This document shows, one piece after another, positions 42,680-51,550 of a stretch of 64,000 nt of DNA (its first letter is position 1; each line of letters opens with the position of its first letter). Both the position numbers and the translations under genes were made by a program. The notes under the pieces were generated by a model. That model saw only the letters and a list, made by a program, of their open reading frames with translations, was not told the DNA's origin and did no database searches. Origin of the DNA: Bradyrhizobium sp. 4. Lineage in GTDB: Bacteria > Pseudomonadota > Alphaproteobacteria > Rhizobiales > Xanthobacteraceae. The DNA is taken from assembly GCF_023100905.1 (NCBI RefSeq), contig NZ_CP064686.1:7528001-7592000 (forward strand), in the 5' to 3' direction.

Positions 42680-43774
42680 TCAGAACGATCCCAGCGCCAC
42701 CGGGCGGAAGGCCTGCAACAGCTGCTGGTCAAGCTTGCCGCCCATGCCTTCCATCATCGTAAACGCGCGCGAGTGGGTGAAGGGCATGCGATAGGCGCGC
42801 TTCTCCACGAGTGCCGCGTAGATGTCGACGATCGTCGTGACCCGCACGATATCACTGATCTGGTTCGACGAGAGATTGTTGGGATAGCCGGAGCCGTCGA
42901 GGAATTCGTGGTGATGCAGCACGACGTCCAGCATCTCCGGCGGGAAGCCGCCTTGGGCTGCGAGCGCGTCATAGCCGCGGCGCGGGTGCTGGCGGACTTC
43001 GGCCATTTCCTCATCGGTGAGCTTGCCGGGCTTGTCGAGCAGCGCGGAGGGAACGAAGGCCTTGCCGACGTCGTGCAGCAGCGCGGCACGGGTCAGCCGG
43101 CGCTGGTCGTCCTCGCGCATGCCGAGATGCTGGGCGAAGGAGACCGCAAATCCGGTCACGAACAGGCAGTGGCGGTAGCTGCCGACATGGTGGCAGCCCA
43201 CCGTGGTGAGCCACTCGCGCAGCGAGGAGTGCTTGATCGCCTTCAGGATCTTGCTCTCGGCGGCGATGACGTCGTCGAAGGTCAGGGGCACGCCAAGCGG
43301 CAGCTTCTCGAACATCTTCTTCAGCACCGCGTGCGCGGCCTCGACGCCGCGATTGAGCGTCTTGCCGCGATCGGTCGCGTCGTAGACGGCGGTGTCGGGG
43401 AACGCCGCACGGATGCGCTGCAGGATGTCCTCGGGCTGAAGCGGCCGCGAGATGGTGTCGGTGGCGCCCAAGGCCCAGGCCTGCATGGTGCCGTGATGCA
43501 GGGCGTCGGCAAGCACGAACAGACGAGGCATCGCGCGATAGGCATCGCCGCGCAGCTTGTTGCGCACCCGCTGCACGCTCTCGGGCGAGCGCAGATTGAT
43601 GTCGACCACGAGGCCGGAGAGATCGCGCGAGGGCTGCTCGGGTATCTCCTGCGTCGTCACTGTCGCGACGTCGCCAACCGCCTTGAGGATGCTGGCGAGC
43701 TCGGTGCTCTCGTCGCTCCGGTCGGAGGCGAGTAGAAGCCGGCGTTTGGCGGCGGGTTTGGCTGAGGCGTTCAT
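42680..43774 (-). CDS. HD-GYP domain phosphodiesterase with receiver-like N-terminus
   Basis: A 364-residue protein. Residues 10-125 form a CheY-like receiver in which Asp58 (LVVDINLR) is present but the usual Lys is Arg110 (ISRPLQ), so phosphorylation may be altered. The HD-GYP domain (about 160-340) has LLHDVGKAFVPSALLDKPGKL (His234, Asp235), the HP motif and LHHHEFLDGSGYP (287-298), all needed for c-di-GMP hydrolysis with a metal centre. The protein is cytoplasmic. It adds a third type of c-di-GMP enzyme to this window; no kinase is adjacent. Confidence 0.87.
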   Translation of the reverse strand: MNASAKPAAKRRLLLASDRSDESTELASILKAVGDVATVTTQEIPEQPSRDLSGLVVDINLRSPESVQRVRNKLRGDAYRAMPRLFVLADALHHGTMQAWALGATDTISRPLQPEDILQRIRAAFPDTAVYDATDRGKTLNRGVEAAHAVLKKMFEKLPLGVPLTFDDVIAAESKILKAIKHSSLREWLTTVGCHHVGSYRHCLFVTGFAVSFAQHLGMREDDQRRLTRAALLHDVGKAFVPSALLDKPGKLTDEEMAEVRQHPRRGYDALAAQGGFPPEMLDVVLHHHEFLDGSGYPNNLSSNQISDIVRVTTIVDIYAALVEKRAYRMPFTHSRAFTMMEGMGGKLDQQLLQAFRPVALGSF

Positions 43775-43983
43775 GGCTTCCCCAAGAGCACGGGCGTGTT
43801 TCGGGCCAAAGCCTAAGCCGGATCAGGTTCTCCGGCCCTTAAGAGGCGTGCTCAATGGAACCCTGCGAAATCAGGGACAATTTTACGGAGTTCGCCTCTC
43901 CGAGCGGTTCCAATCAAAACCTCGAAAACAACCCCATGCACAGTAGGGATGTGCTTGCAAACGCAGAGCTTTTTTAACGACAA

Positions 43984-44011
43984 ATCCGCCGGGGGCTGCC
44001 CCCCGGCGGAT
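43984..44011 (-). terminator. Strong hairpin after the molybdoenzyme gene
   Basis: ATCCGCCGGGGG and CCCCCGGCGGAT form a nearly perfect GC-rich hairpin 28 bp past the stop of the gene ending at 44039, followed on the minus strand by TTTGTCGTT and an A-run. A T-run is short, so termination may be partial. The remaining ~210 bp up to the HD-GYP gene holds no gene I can support. Confidence 0.65.
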
Positions 44012-44038
44012 CATGTCGGGTCACAATCGCAACCAGCC

Positions 44039-46321
44039 TTACGCCTTCATCGCGCTCTTCACGGCTTCGGCGGTGATCGGCAGGGCCCGGACGCGAGCGC
44101 CCGAGGCGTTGAAGATGGCGTTGCCGATCGCGGGTGCGATCACTGTCACCGCGGGTTCGCCGACACCGGTGGCCTTTTCGCCATTGGCGATCACGGCGAT
44201 CGCGACCTCGGGCACCTGGCTCATGCGCAAGGGCGTGTAGCTGTCGAAATTGGTCTGTTCGATGCCACCGTCCTTCAGTGTCGCCTTCTCGTACATCGCC
44301 AGCGACAGGCCCCACAGCGCCGCGCCCTCGACCTGGGCACGGATGTTGTCGGGATGCACCTGCGTGCCGACGTCGGTGGCGACCGTGAGCTTCTTCACGG
44401 TGACCTCGCCCGACGGCGCGACGGCGACATGGGCAACGCAGGCCGTCCAGCTTGCGGTCGCGCGTTCCTGCGACGAGACGCAGGCTACGCCCATGCCCTC
44501 ACCCTTCGGCAGCTTCCTGCTGCCGTAGCCGGCAAGGCCCATCGCGGCGAGCAACGTGTTGCGCAGCCGCTGCGCGCCGCCGTCGTTCTTGCCGGCGCCG
44601 TCGAGCAGCGAGATGCGGAACTGTGCGGGGTCCTTGCCCGCCGCCGCCGCGATCTCGTCGATCATGCTCTCGACCGCCCAGAAGGTCCAACCCGGCGCGA
44701 CCGAGCGGAGCTGGCCGGACGGCGTCGCGTTGTGCGCCATCTCGTTCTTGATCGCGCGCACATGATGGTTGGGCACGGTGTAGAAGAAGTCGGCCCCGTT
44801 CACCGTGAAGGAGTCGAGCGGACCCTTCTTGTCCACCGACGGCGTCAGGAAATCAGGGATTCCCCAGCGCGCCGTTGGCCACGCCGAAACCACGTCGTGG
44901 CTGAGCGCGACGAGCTTGCCGTCGCCGTCCACGCCCGCCTTTACTTTTTGATAGGTGAGCGGACGCGAGAAATCCATCGTCATGTCGTTCTCGCGCGTGT
45001 AGATCACCTTCACCGGCTTGCCGATGGCCTTCGCCGCCTGCACCGCCGGAATCATCATGTCGGCATCGAGCCTGCGGCCAAAGCCGCCGCCGAGCCACAT
45101 CTGATGCATGACGACGAATTTTGGATCGATCCCGGCCGCACCCGCCGCGATCGCACCGGAGCGCGTCGCGAACTGGTTGCCGGAATAGATGTGCAGGATT
45201 TCGCCCTTGAACTCCGCCGTGGCGTTCATTGGCTCCATCGGCGCATGGATATTGATGCTGGTGGTGTACTCCGCCTCCAGCACCTTGGCCGCCGTGCCGA
45301 ACGCCGCCGCGGGATCGCCGTCCTTGACGAAGAACTGGCCGGAATCCTCCTGCTTCTGAAGCCGCATGGCCTCGTCGAGCAGCGACTGGCTCGACACTTT
45401 CGCGTTCGGACCGCCGTCATAGGCGATCTTGAGCGCCTGCGCCGCCTTCTTGGCATTGGCATAGGTGCTGGCGACCGCGACGACCCAGCCCGAGGTCGTT
45501 CCGGTCTTGTCGTCGAGGGTGACGGCCTTGATGAAGCCCGGCACTTTCTTGGCGGCGCTGTCGTCGACCGACTTGACCGTGGCGCCGAAGCGCACCGGCG
45601 GCGTCACCACCACGCCATAGGCCATGCCCGGAATCATCACGTCGATGCCGTATTTGGCCGTGCCATTGGTCTTGGCGGGGATGTCGAGTTGCGGCACCGA
45701 CACGCCGATCATGGTGTATTGATCCGGCGTCTTCAGCTTGATCGCCTTGAGCTCGTCCGGCGTGAAGGACTTGGTCGCCTTGCCGCTCTTGACGACATCG
45801 GCGAACGACATCGCCTTCTTCGACTTCGGATGCGAGATCATGGAATCGCGCACCACCAGTTCCGACGCAGGCACGCCCATCGCGGCGGCCGCGCCTTCCG
45901 TCAACGCCATCCGTCCGGCGGCGCCGGCGCGGCTCATGGCCTCGAAGTTCATCATGGTCGACCAGCTGCCGCCGGTGATCTGCGCGCCGAGCACGGGATC
46001 GTTGAACTTCGGATCATTGGAGGCGAGCTGAACCCGCATGTCGCTCCATTTGGCGCCCAGCTCTTCGGCCACGATCTGCGCCATGGTGGAGGCGATGTGC
46101 TGGCCCATGTCGGCCTTGCCGCAGGTGACGGTGACGAGACCATCGGGCGCGATCGCGTACCAGACACTAGGCTCGAAGTTCTGGGGCGCCGCGAGCGCCT
46201 CACCGATGCCGGGCACGCCGGCATAACCGAGCACGAGGCCGGTTGCCGCGGTGCCGACAAGGAAGGAGCGGCGGCTGAGATCTGTCGTTTCGGCTGTGAC
46301 GCTCTTGATGTGCTTATTCAT
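44039..46321 (-). CDS. Isoquinoline 1-oxidoreductase-like molybdopterin subunit (xanthine dehydrogenase family)
   Basis: A 760-residue catalytic subunit. A Tat signal (LSRRSFLVGTAATGLVLGY) sends it to the periplasm. The molybdopterin-cytosine-dinucleotide subunit signatures are present: LGGGFGRRLDAD, the aldehyde-oxidase-type N-terminal lobe, and a late VGEPAVTVIAPAIGNAIF with the catalytic Glu. It oxidises N-heterocycles or aldehydes by hydroxylation next to the ring nitrogen and passes electrons to the small 2Fe-2S subunit. It is translationally coupled to that gene (46318-46321, ATGA). The FAD subunit is absent, as in IorAB-type enzymes. Substrate unknown. Confidence 0.88.
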   Translation of the reverse strand: MNKHIKSVTAETTDLSRRSFLVGTAATGLVLGYAGVPGIGEALAAPQNFEPSVWYAIAPDGLVTVTCGKADMGQHIASTMAQIVAEELGAKWSDMRVQLASNDPKFNDPVLGAQITGGSWSTMMNFEAMSRAGAAGRMALTEGAAAAMGVPASELVVRDSMISHPKSKKAMSFADVVKSGKATKSFTPDELKAIKLKTPDQYTMIGVSVPQLDIPAKTNGTAKYGIDVMIPGMAYGVVVTPPVRFGATVKSVDDSAAKKVPGFIKAVTLDDKTGTTSGWVVAVASTYANAKKAAQALKIAYDGGPNAKVSSQSLLDEAMRLQKQEDSGQFFVKDGDPAAAFGTAAKVLEAEYTTSINIHAPMEPMNATAEFKGEILHIYSGNQFATRSGAIAAGAAGIDPKFVVMHQMWLGGGFGRRLDADMMIPAVQAAKAIGKPVKVIYTRENDMTMDFSRPLTYQKVKAGVDGDGKLVALSHDVVSAWPTARWGIPDFLTPSVDKKGPLDSFTVNGADFFYTVPNHHVRAIKNEMAHNATPSGQLRSVAPGWTFWAVESMIDEIAAAAGKDPAQFRISLLDGAGKNDGGAQRLRNTLLAAMGLAGYGSRKLPKGEGMGVACVSSQERATASWTACVAHVAVAPSGEVTVKKLTVATDVGTQVHPDNIRAQVEGAALWGLSLAMYEKATLKDGGIEQTNFDSYTPLRMSQVPEVAIAVIANGEKATGVGEPAVTVIAPAIGNAIFNASGARVRALPITAEAVKSAMKA

Positions 46322-46809
46322 GTGGGCCTCCGCTCGTTGCCGGAGGCGGATGCGGTGCGCATCTCGGTTGCGGCGCGCATGATTGCCTTCTGGATCCGCG
46401 AATAGGTCATGCAACGGCAGAGATTGCCGTCCATATGTGCCACGACCTCTTCCTTGGTCGGGTTGGGATTTTTCGCCAGCAGCGACGCCGCCTGCATGAT
46501 CTGCCCGGACTGGCAGTAGCCGCATTGCGGCACCTGCTCGGCGATCCACGCCTTCTGCAAGGGATGGTCGCCCTTGGCGGCGAGGCCTTCGATGGTGGTG
46601 ATCTTCTTGCCGGCGACATCGCCGACCATGGTCTGGCACGACCGCACGGCTTCGCCGTTGACGTGCACGGTGCAGGCGCCGCAAAGCCCGGCACCGCAGC
46701 CGAACTTGGTGCCGGTCATCTGCAATTGCTCGCGGATCGCCCAGAGGAGCGGCGTGTCGTTCGCCGCATCCACGGACAGACTCCGCCCGTTGATGGTGAG
46801 AGTTGGCAT
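46318..46809 (-). CDS. 2Fe-2S subunit of an IorAB-type molybdoenzyme
   Basis: A 163-residue small subunit with two clusters: the plant-type ferredoxin cluster FGCGAGLCGACTVHVNGEAVRSC and the second cluster CGYCQSGQ...GNLCRC. This matches IorA and the small subunits of the xanthine dehydrogenase family. The ATG at 46809 has GGGGAAG upstream. No signal peptide is seen, so it is probably carried out by the Tat signal of its partner subunit. The longer frame upstream has no homology. Confidence 0.9.
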   Translation of the reverse strand: MPTLTINGRSLSVDAANDTPLLWAIREQLQMTGTKFGCGAGLCGACTVHVNGEAVRSCQTMVGDVAGKKITTIEGLAAKGDHPLQKAWIAEQVPQCGYCQSGQIMQAASLLAKNPNPTKEEVVAHMDGNLCRCMTYSRIQKAIMRAATEMRTASASGNERRPT

Positions 46810-47115
46810 AGGCGTCTTCCCCTGCCGGTGCATGAAGCCGCTTACGGCGGCAACTTGTCTTGGCGGACGCCCACCGGGCCGGCGCCAGCCTTGACCGCAA
46901 GAATGATCGCGTTCAGGCGCGGAGGCAAATGCAATTTGGAATCGATCGAACAAACGCGGCGCGCGCATCTTGTGCGTTGCGAGAACAGCGATGATGCAGC
47001 GACTGGACGCAACAGAGTGCACGCCAAACATGCAGGCCATCGCGTTCAGGCGGTTTCCCCTGAGTAACCTGGCGCGTTAGGATGGGTGAAGAAACGAGAT
47101 AACAAGAGGCATGCA
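46810..47115. other. Divergent gap without a recognisable gene
   Basis: The 306 bp between the 2Fe-2S subunit gene and the hydrolase gene hold the two divergent promoters in principle. I see no strong promoter boxes, hairpin or coding sequence here. Confidence 0.5.
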
Positions 47116-47880
47116 ATGGCTGGGATCGATCGGGACGGCGTCAAAATCTACTACGAGGTTCATGGCGAAGGCCCGCCGCTGCTGCTGACCCACGGCTACT
47201 CATCGACCTCGGCGATGTGGCATGGGCAGGTCGATGCGCTCGCGAAGGACCACAAGCTGATCCTGTGGGACATGCGCGGTCACGGCCAGTCCGACTATCC
47301 CGACGATCCCGCCGCCTACAGCGAAGCGCTCACGGTCGGCGACATCGCGGCGATTCTCGATGTGGTCGGCACTGAGCGCGCCATCATCGGCGGGCTGTCG
47401 CTCGGCGGCTACATGTCGCTTGCCTTCGCTCGCGCGCATCCAAAGCGCGTCCGCGCGCTGCTGATCATCGACACCGGCCCGGGCTTCAAGAAGGACGACG
47501 CACGCGAGGCCTGGAATGCGCGGGCGCTCGCCACTGCCGACAAGTTCGACCGCGAAGGGCTCGACGTGCTGAAGGCGGCGACGCGCGAGCGCGCCACCGC
47601 GCGCCATCGCAATGCCACGGGATTGGCGCTCGCCGCACGCGGCATGCTGACCCAGCGCGATGCGAAGGTGATCGAGCTGCTGCCGGAGATCAAGGTGCCC
47701 AGCCTGATCGTGGTCGGTGCCGACGACACGCCGTTCCTCGCCGCGTCGGACTACATGGCCGCGAAAATTCCCGGCGCGCAAAAGGTCGTGATTCCCGCCG
47801 CCGGACATGCCGTCAACATCGACCAGCCGCAGGCTTTTGTTGACGCGGTGCTGCCTTTCCTGAAGAACTTGCCGGAATAG
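47116..47880 (+). CDS. Alpha/beta-fold hydrolase
   Basis: A 254-residue soluble hydrolase. The oxyanion motif is LLLTHGYSSTSAMW, the nucleophile elbow IGGLSLGGYMS gives Ser95, an Asp lies in VVGADDTPF and the His in PAAGHAVNIDQP, so the triad is complete. The layout fits the 3-oxoadipate enol-lactonase/esterase group. The ATG at 47116 has AGAGG about 8 bases upstream; a GTG start 10 codons earlier is less likely. The substrate is unknown. Confidence 0.87.
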   Translation: MAGIDRDGVKIYYEVHGEGPPLLLTHGYSSTSAMWHGQVDALAKDHKLILWDMRGHGQSDYPDDPAAYSEALTVGDIAAILDVVGTERAIIGGLSLGGYMSLAFARAHPKRVRALLIIDTGPGFKKDDAREAWNARALATADKFDREGLDVLKAATRERATARHRNATGLALAARGMLTQRDAKVIELLPEIKVPSLIVVGADDTPFLAASDYMAAKIPGAQKVVIPAAGHAVNIDQPQAFVDAVLPFLKNLPE

Positions 47881-47903
47881 ACGATCGGACGGGAACACAG
47901 GCA

Positions 47904-48239
47904 ATGAAGCGAGCGATGTTGGCTGCGGGCGCGGTGTTGCTGTCGGTATCCGCGCAAGCCGAGCAGTTCGGCGGGACACCACCCCGCCTGCCCTTCGTCG
48001 CGGCCTTGTCGAACAACACGCCGCTCGCCTTCGGCATGGATGCCGGGCAGACCGCGCGGGCGCTGGGGCAACCGCTGCAATATGTGCGCGGGCGTCCCGG
48101 CAACGAGATCTATCTCGCGCTTCGCAACATCGGCGGCAGCGGACTGATCCCCTACCGTCACCGCCTGTTCCTGCAGTTCCGTCATGGCCGGTTGGCGGGA
48201 TGGAAGGAGGACTATGGCGAGAACTGGATGTGGGAATAG
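47904..48239 (+). CDS. Small exported hypothetical protein
   Basis: A 111-residue protein with a signal peptide (MKRAMLAAGAVLLSVSAQA, cleavage after AQA-E). The mature part (PLAFGMDAGQTARALGQPLQYVRGRPGNEIYLAL...FRHGRLAGWKEDYG) resembles the small SmpA/OmlA-like beta-alpha-beta fold, a guess from the pattern only. It has no cysteines. It follows the hydrolase gene by 23 bp on the same strand, so they may share a transcript. I do not know a name for the family. Confidence 0.68.
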   Translation: MKRAMLAAGAVLLSVSAQAEQFGGTPPRLPFVAALSNNTPLAFGMDAGQTARALGQPLQYVRGRPGNEIYLALRNIGGSGLIPYRHRLFLQFRHGRLAGWKEDYGENWMWE

Positions 48240-48245
48240 GTGGTT

Positions 48246-48360
48246 CTCCTCATGGTCAGGAGGCGCGAAGCGCCGTCTCGATCCATGCAGGCCCGCCTCT
48301 CGCAGCTCGATCTTTCATCCTTCGAGACGCGCGCAAGAGCGCGCTCCTCAGGATGAGGAG
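48246..48360. repeat. CTCCTCAT-ended interspersed repeat
   Basis: CTCCTCAT (48246-48253) and ATGAGGAG (48353-48360) flank two internal hairpins, one around GGCGCGAAGCGCC and one around CATCC...GCGCGC...GGATG. The layout matches an interspersed repeat class common in Bradyrhizobium. It fills the gap before the dienelactone-hydrolase gene. Confidence 0.7.
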
Positions 48361-48398
48361 AAAGAGTGAATTCGTGACAACCAACAAGGACAACCCGC

Positions 48399-49073
48399 GT
48401 GGGACAAGACATCAAGCTGACGGCCTCCGACAATTTCCAGCTCAGTGCCTATCGCGCTGACCCCGCGGGCACGGCGAAGGGCGCGGTGGTGGTGATCCAG
48501 GAAATTTTCGGGGTCAACCATCACATCCGCTCGGTCTGCGATCGCCTCGCCGGGGAAGGCTATGTCGCGATCGCCCCGTCGATCTTCGACCGGACCTCGC
48601 CGGGCTTCCAGTCCGGCTACACGCCCGATGAGATCGCGGAGGCGCGCAAGTTCGTCGCCAGTCCGGATTGGGACGCGATGCTGCGCGACACCCAGGCGGC
48701 GATCGATGCGGTGAAGAGCGTCGGCCCGGTCGGCATCATCGGCTTTTGCCTGGGCGGCAGCGTCGCCTTCGTCGCGGCGACACGGCTGTCGGGCCTGAAG
48801 GCCGCGATCGGCTATTACGGCGGCGCCGTCGTGCGCTTTGCCGACGAGACACCCAAAGTGCCGACGCAGCTGCATTTTGGCGAGAAGGATGCCGGCATTC
48901 CCCTGACCGACGTCGAGACCATCAAGGCGAAGCGGCCGGACGTCGAGGTCTTCGTCTATCCGGGCGCGCAGCACGGCTTTCACTGCGACGAGCGGGCGAG
49001 TTACGACAAGGCCAGCGCCGACATCGCCTGGCCGCGCAGCATGGAATTTTTCGCAAGGCATTTGAAATCGTAG
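48399..49073 (+). CDS. Dienelactone hydrolase family protein
   Basis: A 224-residue protein of the DLH family. The catalytic cysteine sits in GIIGFCLGGSVAF (Cys117), preceded by VIQEIFGVN with the helper Glu, with an Asp in GEKDAGIP and a His in GAQHGFHCD. It starts at a GTG at 48399 with AAGGA upstream. DLH enzymes open the lactone ring in chloroaromatic catabolism or hydrolyse related esters; here no chlorocatechol genes are near, so a broader esterase role is likely. Confidence 0.88.
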   Translation: MGQDIKLTASDNFQLSAYRADPAGTAKGAVVVIQEIFGVNHHIRSVCDRLAGEGYVAIAPSIFDRTSPGFQSGYTPDEIAEARKFVASPDWDAMLRDTQAAIDAVKSVGPVGIIGFCLGGSVAFVAATRLSGLKAAIGYYGGAVVRFADETPKVPTQLHFGEKDAGIPLTDVETIKAKRPDVEVFVYPGAQHGFHCDERASYDKASADIAWPRSMEFFARHLKS

Positions 49074-49092
49074 CGCGCGCGGCTGCTTCGCT

Positions 49093-49130
49093 GTCATTCC
49101 GGGCTCGCGCTTCGCGCGCCCGGGAATGAC
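49093..49130. repeat. GTCATTCCGGG palindromic repeat
   Basis: GTCATTCCGGGC pairs with GCCCGGGAATGAC around GCGCTTCGCGC with one base mismatch in the arm. It lies 20 bp after the DLH gene and could end its transcript. Confidence 0.65.
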
Positions 49131-49209
49131 GAGCAGGAATCGGGTGGCTGCATCCTGCCGCACGGCGATAGAGCTGGCTGATCAAGCCAACCCACGCCGG
49201 GAGATCGTG

Positions 49210-49692
49210 ATGCAGCAAGCCAATACGAACATCGTCATCCGCAATCCGTTCGGCACCATGGACGTGCCCGCGCCTGATGATCGCGACGTCATGGATTATG
49301 CCGCAATCGCCACGCTTAGCGGCGACGCCGCCGACGTCAACGCGGCGGCGTGGGCAAAAATCGCGGCACAGTCAGACCCGCTCGACGGCATCTGGTTCAG
49401 CCGCTGGAATGGCGGCGCAGATCCGACCATTGCCGGCGATACGCCGCAAGCCTGGAAAGAAGGACGCGCTGAGGTGCGGGTCACAGGCGAGCGCATCTTC
49501 CTGCGCTTCGACTGGGACCATGGCCGCCGGCACGGGCTGATCGATGCGGCGCGCGACGGCGGGGATCGCCTGGTCGGGAAATATATCAACCTAACCAATC
49601 CGGTGATTACACGGCCATGGGTTGGGCTGGCGGTCGACGCCACCAGGATCGACGGATGTTTTCCGAACGGGCGGCTGGATTTCAGGCGGTGA
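49210..49692 (+). CDS. Hypothetical protein, 160 residues
   Basis: A soluble protein beginning MQQANTNIVIRNPFGTMDV. The central part (DPLDGIWFSRWNGG...EVRVTGERIFLRFDWDHGRRHGLIDA) looks like a beta-rich fold, and the end NPVITRPWVGLAVDATRIDG contains no known motif. It has one cysteine. GGGAG precedes the ATG at 49210, so I do not use the earlier in-frame ATG at 49126, which lies in the repeat. I cannot name the family. Confidence 0.62.
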   Translation: MQQANTNIVIRNPFGTMDVPAPDDRDVMDYAAIATLSGDAADVNAAAWAKIAAQSDPLDGIWFSRWNGGADPTIAGDTPQAWKEGRAEVRVTGERIFLRFDWDHGRRHGLIDAARDGGDRLVGKYINLTNPVITRPWVGLAVDATRIDGCFPNGRLDFRR

Positions 49693-49710
49693 GCTTCGCT
49701 CGAAAGCGCT

Positions 49711-50454
49711 CTAGAACCAGCGCTCGCCGACGAACACGGTGTCGCCGGGGCTCAAGGGGGTGCCAAGCGGCACCACGGCGCGCATGGCGCCGCCGGCTTC
49801 AGTGTGTGTGACGGTGACCACGTCGCGCTTGGCGCGGGGCGAGAAGCCGCCGGCAATCGCGACGGCGCTTTCGACCGTCATGTTCGGCACATACGGATAC
49901 TGGCCGGGCGCGGAGACTTCGCCGAGAATGAAGAACGGGCGATAGGCCTCGATCTCGACGGCAACCGAAGGTTCGCGGATGTAGCCGTTGCGCAGCCGCG
50001 CGGCGATCTCGCCGGCAAGGCCCGCCGGGGTACGGCCGCGTGCCGGCACGCCGCCGATCAGCGGCATCGTGATGGAGCCGCCGGCGTCGATCGCGTAGCT
50101 GTTGGTGAGACCTTCCTGGCCATAGACCACGACGCGCAGCCTGTCGCCAGCGTCGAGATGGTAGGAGGAATCGTAGCGGACCGGCGCCGCCATCGGTGCG
50201 GCATAACCAACCGGCATGGGCGCAGGCGAGGCAAAGGAATTGCTGAGTGCTGCGATGGCACCGCCGCCACTGCCGACGACGACCGGCTGCGGCGCGTTGT
50301 ACGGCTGGCCATAGGCCATCGAATCGAGATCGGCGCGCGGCTGCACATAGGCGACGGGACCAGCGGTTTGCATGCAGCCGCCAAGGGTCAGCGCGGCGGA
50401 CGCTGCCAGGGACGCTGCCGAGATCGACAATCGAAACGCGCGTGCAACCGGCAC
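49711..50454 (-). CDS. Polysaccharide export outer-membrane lipoprotein (Wza-like)
   Basis: A 247-residue protein with a signal peptide and lipobox LTLGGC (Cys27). The Poly_export domain, YHLDAGDRLRVVVYGQEGLTNSYAIDAGGSITMPLIGGVPARG, is followed by an SLBB domain (FFILGEVSAPGQYPYVPNMTVESAVAIAGGFSPRAK). Such proteins form the outer-membrane channel for exopolysaccharide or capsule. I place the start at a GTG at 50454 with GAGGGA upstream; the longer frame crosses an interspersed repeat. No Wzc-like kinase gene is adjacent, so it is a stand-alone copy. Confidence 0.85.
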   Translation of the reverse strand: MPVARAFRLSISAASLAASAALTLGGCMQTAGPVAYVQPRADLDSMAYGQPYNAPQPVVVGSGGGAIAALSNSFASPAPMPVGYAAPMAAPVRYDSSYHLDAGDRLRVVVYGQEGLTNSYAIDAGGSITMPLIGGVPARGRTPAGLAGEIAARLRNGYIREPSVAVEIEAYRPFFILGEVSAPGQYPYVPNMTVESAVAIAGGFSPRAKRDVVTVTHTEAGGAMRAVVPLGTPLSPGDTVFVGERWF

Positions 50455-50565
50455 CGGACTTATCCCTCGAAACGAGACAGATCCAGTGATGCACCGGTTA
50501 TGGTTAATAAAGCGTTGAGGGCCGCGTGGCGCGACAGCAGCGTGAGCAACGGGGCATGTGCGCTC

Positions 50566-50709
50566 CCTCTCCCGCTTGCGGGAGAGGGTTGGGGAGAGGG
50601 TGTCTCCACGATGGGACTGTCCCCCAGAGGATAGAACCCTCACCCGGCGCGCGGGACGATGCTTCGCATCGCCCGGGGACGCGCCGACCTCTCCCGCAAG
50701 CGGGAGAGG
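50566..50709. repeat. Interspersed element with 22-bp CCTCTCCCGC arms, copy 2
   Basis: Self-complementary 22-mers starting CCTCTCCCGC lie at 50566-50587 and 50688-50709. The centre contains GGTGTCTCC and GTCCCCCAGAGG, the reverse orientation of the copy at 22164-22318. It fills the gap between the Wza-like gene and msrA. Confidence 0.72.
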
Positions 50710-50730
50710 TGCACCACCTTCGCGGCTGGC

Positions 50731-51387
50731 TTACGCGCTCACACCGACACCGATCGGGCAGGACACGCCGGTGCCGCCCAGTCCGCAATAACCGGCGGGA
50801 TTCTTGGCCAGATATTGCTGATGATAGTCCTCGGCAAAGTAGAATTCACCGGCGGGTGCGATCTCGGTGGTGATGGTGCCGAGACCTTTTGCAGCAAGCG
50901 CCTTCTGATAGAGCGCCTTCGATTGATCGGCCGCTTTCTTCTGCACGTCTGAATAGGTGTAGATCGCGCTTCGATATTGCGTGCCGACGTCGTTGCCCTG
51001 ACGCATGCCCTGCGTCGGGTTGTGGCTCTCCCAGAACGTCTTCAACAGCTTCTCGTAGGACACCTTGTTCGGATCGAACACGACCAGCACCACTTCGGTG
51101 TGACCGGTGCGGCCCGAGCAGGTCTCTTCATAAGTCGGGTTCGGCGTGTGGCCGCCGGCATAGCCGACGGCAGTTGTGTAAACGCCCTCGCCTAGCTCCC
51201 AGAACTTGCGCTCGGCGCCCCAGAAGCAGCCGAGCCCGAACACCGCCTGCTCGAGGCCGGCGGGATAAGGCGGCTGCAACTTCGTGCCGTTGACGAAATG
51301 GGTGTTCGCGGTCGGAATGGCTTGCGCACGGCCGGACAGCGCTTCCGTGGCGCTCGGCAATGCGGTGGTCTTGCGCATGAACAGCAT
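50731..51387 (-). CDS. msrA: Peptide-methionine (S)-S-oxide reductase
   Basis: A 218-residue MsrA. The active site is FGLGCFWGAER (Cys54), followed by TAVGYAGGHTPNPTYEETCSGRTGHTEVV and the C-terminal recycling cysteines Cys201 and Cys210 (GYCGLGGTGVSCP). It reduces the S-epimer of methionine sulfoxide in oxidatively damaged proteins with thioredoxin. A 45-residue N-terminal extension before the core lacks a clear signal sequence. The ATG at 51387 has CCGGAG upstream. Confidence 0.93.
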   Translation of the reverse strand: MLFMRKTTALPSATEALSGRAQAIPTANTHFVNGTKLQPPYPAGLEQAVFGLGCFWGAERKFWELGEGVYTTAVGYAGGHTPNPTYEETCSGRTGHTEVVLVVFDPNKVSYEKLLKTFWESHNPTQGMRQGNDVGTQYRSAIYTYSDVQKKAADQSKALYQKALAAKGLGTITTEIAPAGEFYFAEDYHQQYLAKNPAGYCGLGGTGVSCPIGVGVSA

Positions 51388-51550
51388 GGACGGATCTCCG
51401 GGAACGAGCTGTGCCTCGCCTGAGCCAAGGCGATGAGCCAAGCGCTCAGGCGGCGTGCTCGCGATCAGTTGGGAATATAGGTCTTTACGCGCAAAGGGGC
51501 AGCCCCGTTACGCCGTCCGCACGCCGGTTCGAGGCGCGCGAATTGAAAGC

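Noticed and set aside
43949..46405. 818-codon frame opposite the molybdoenzyme gene
   Set aside because: His/Arg-rich antisense shadow; the minus-strand protein has intact molybdoenzyme motifs.
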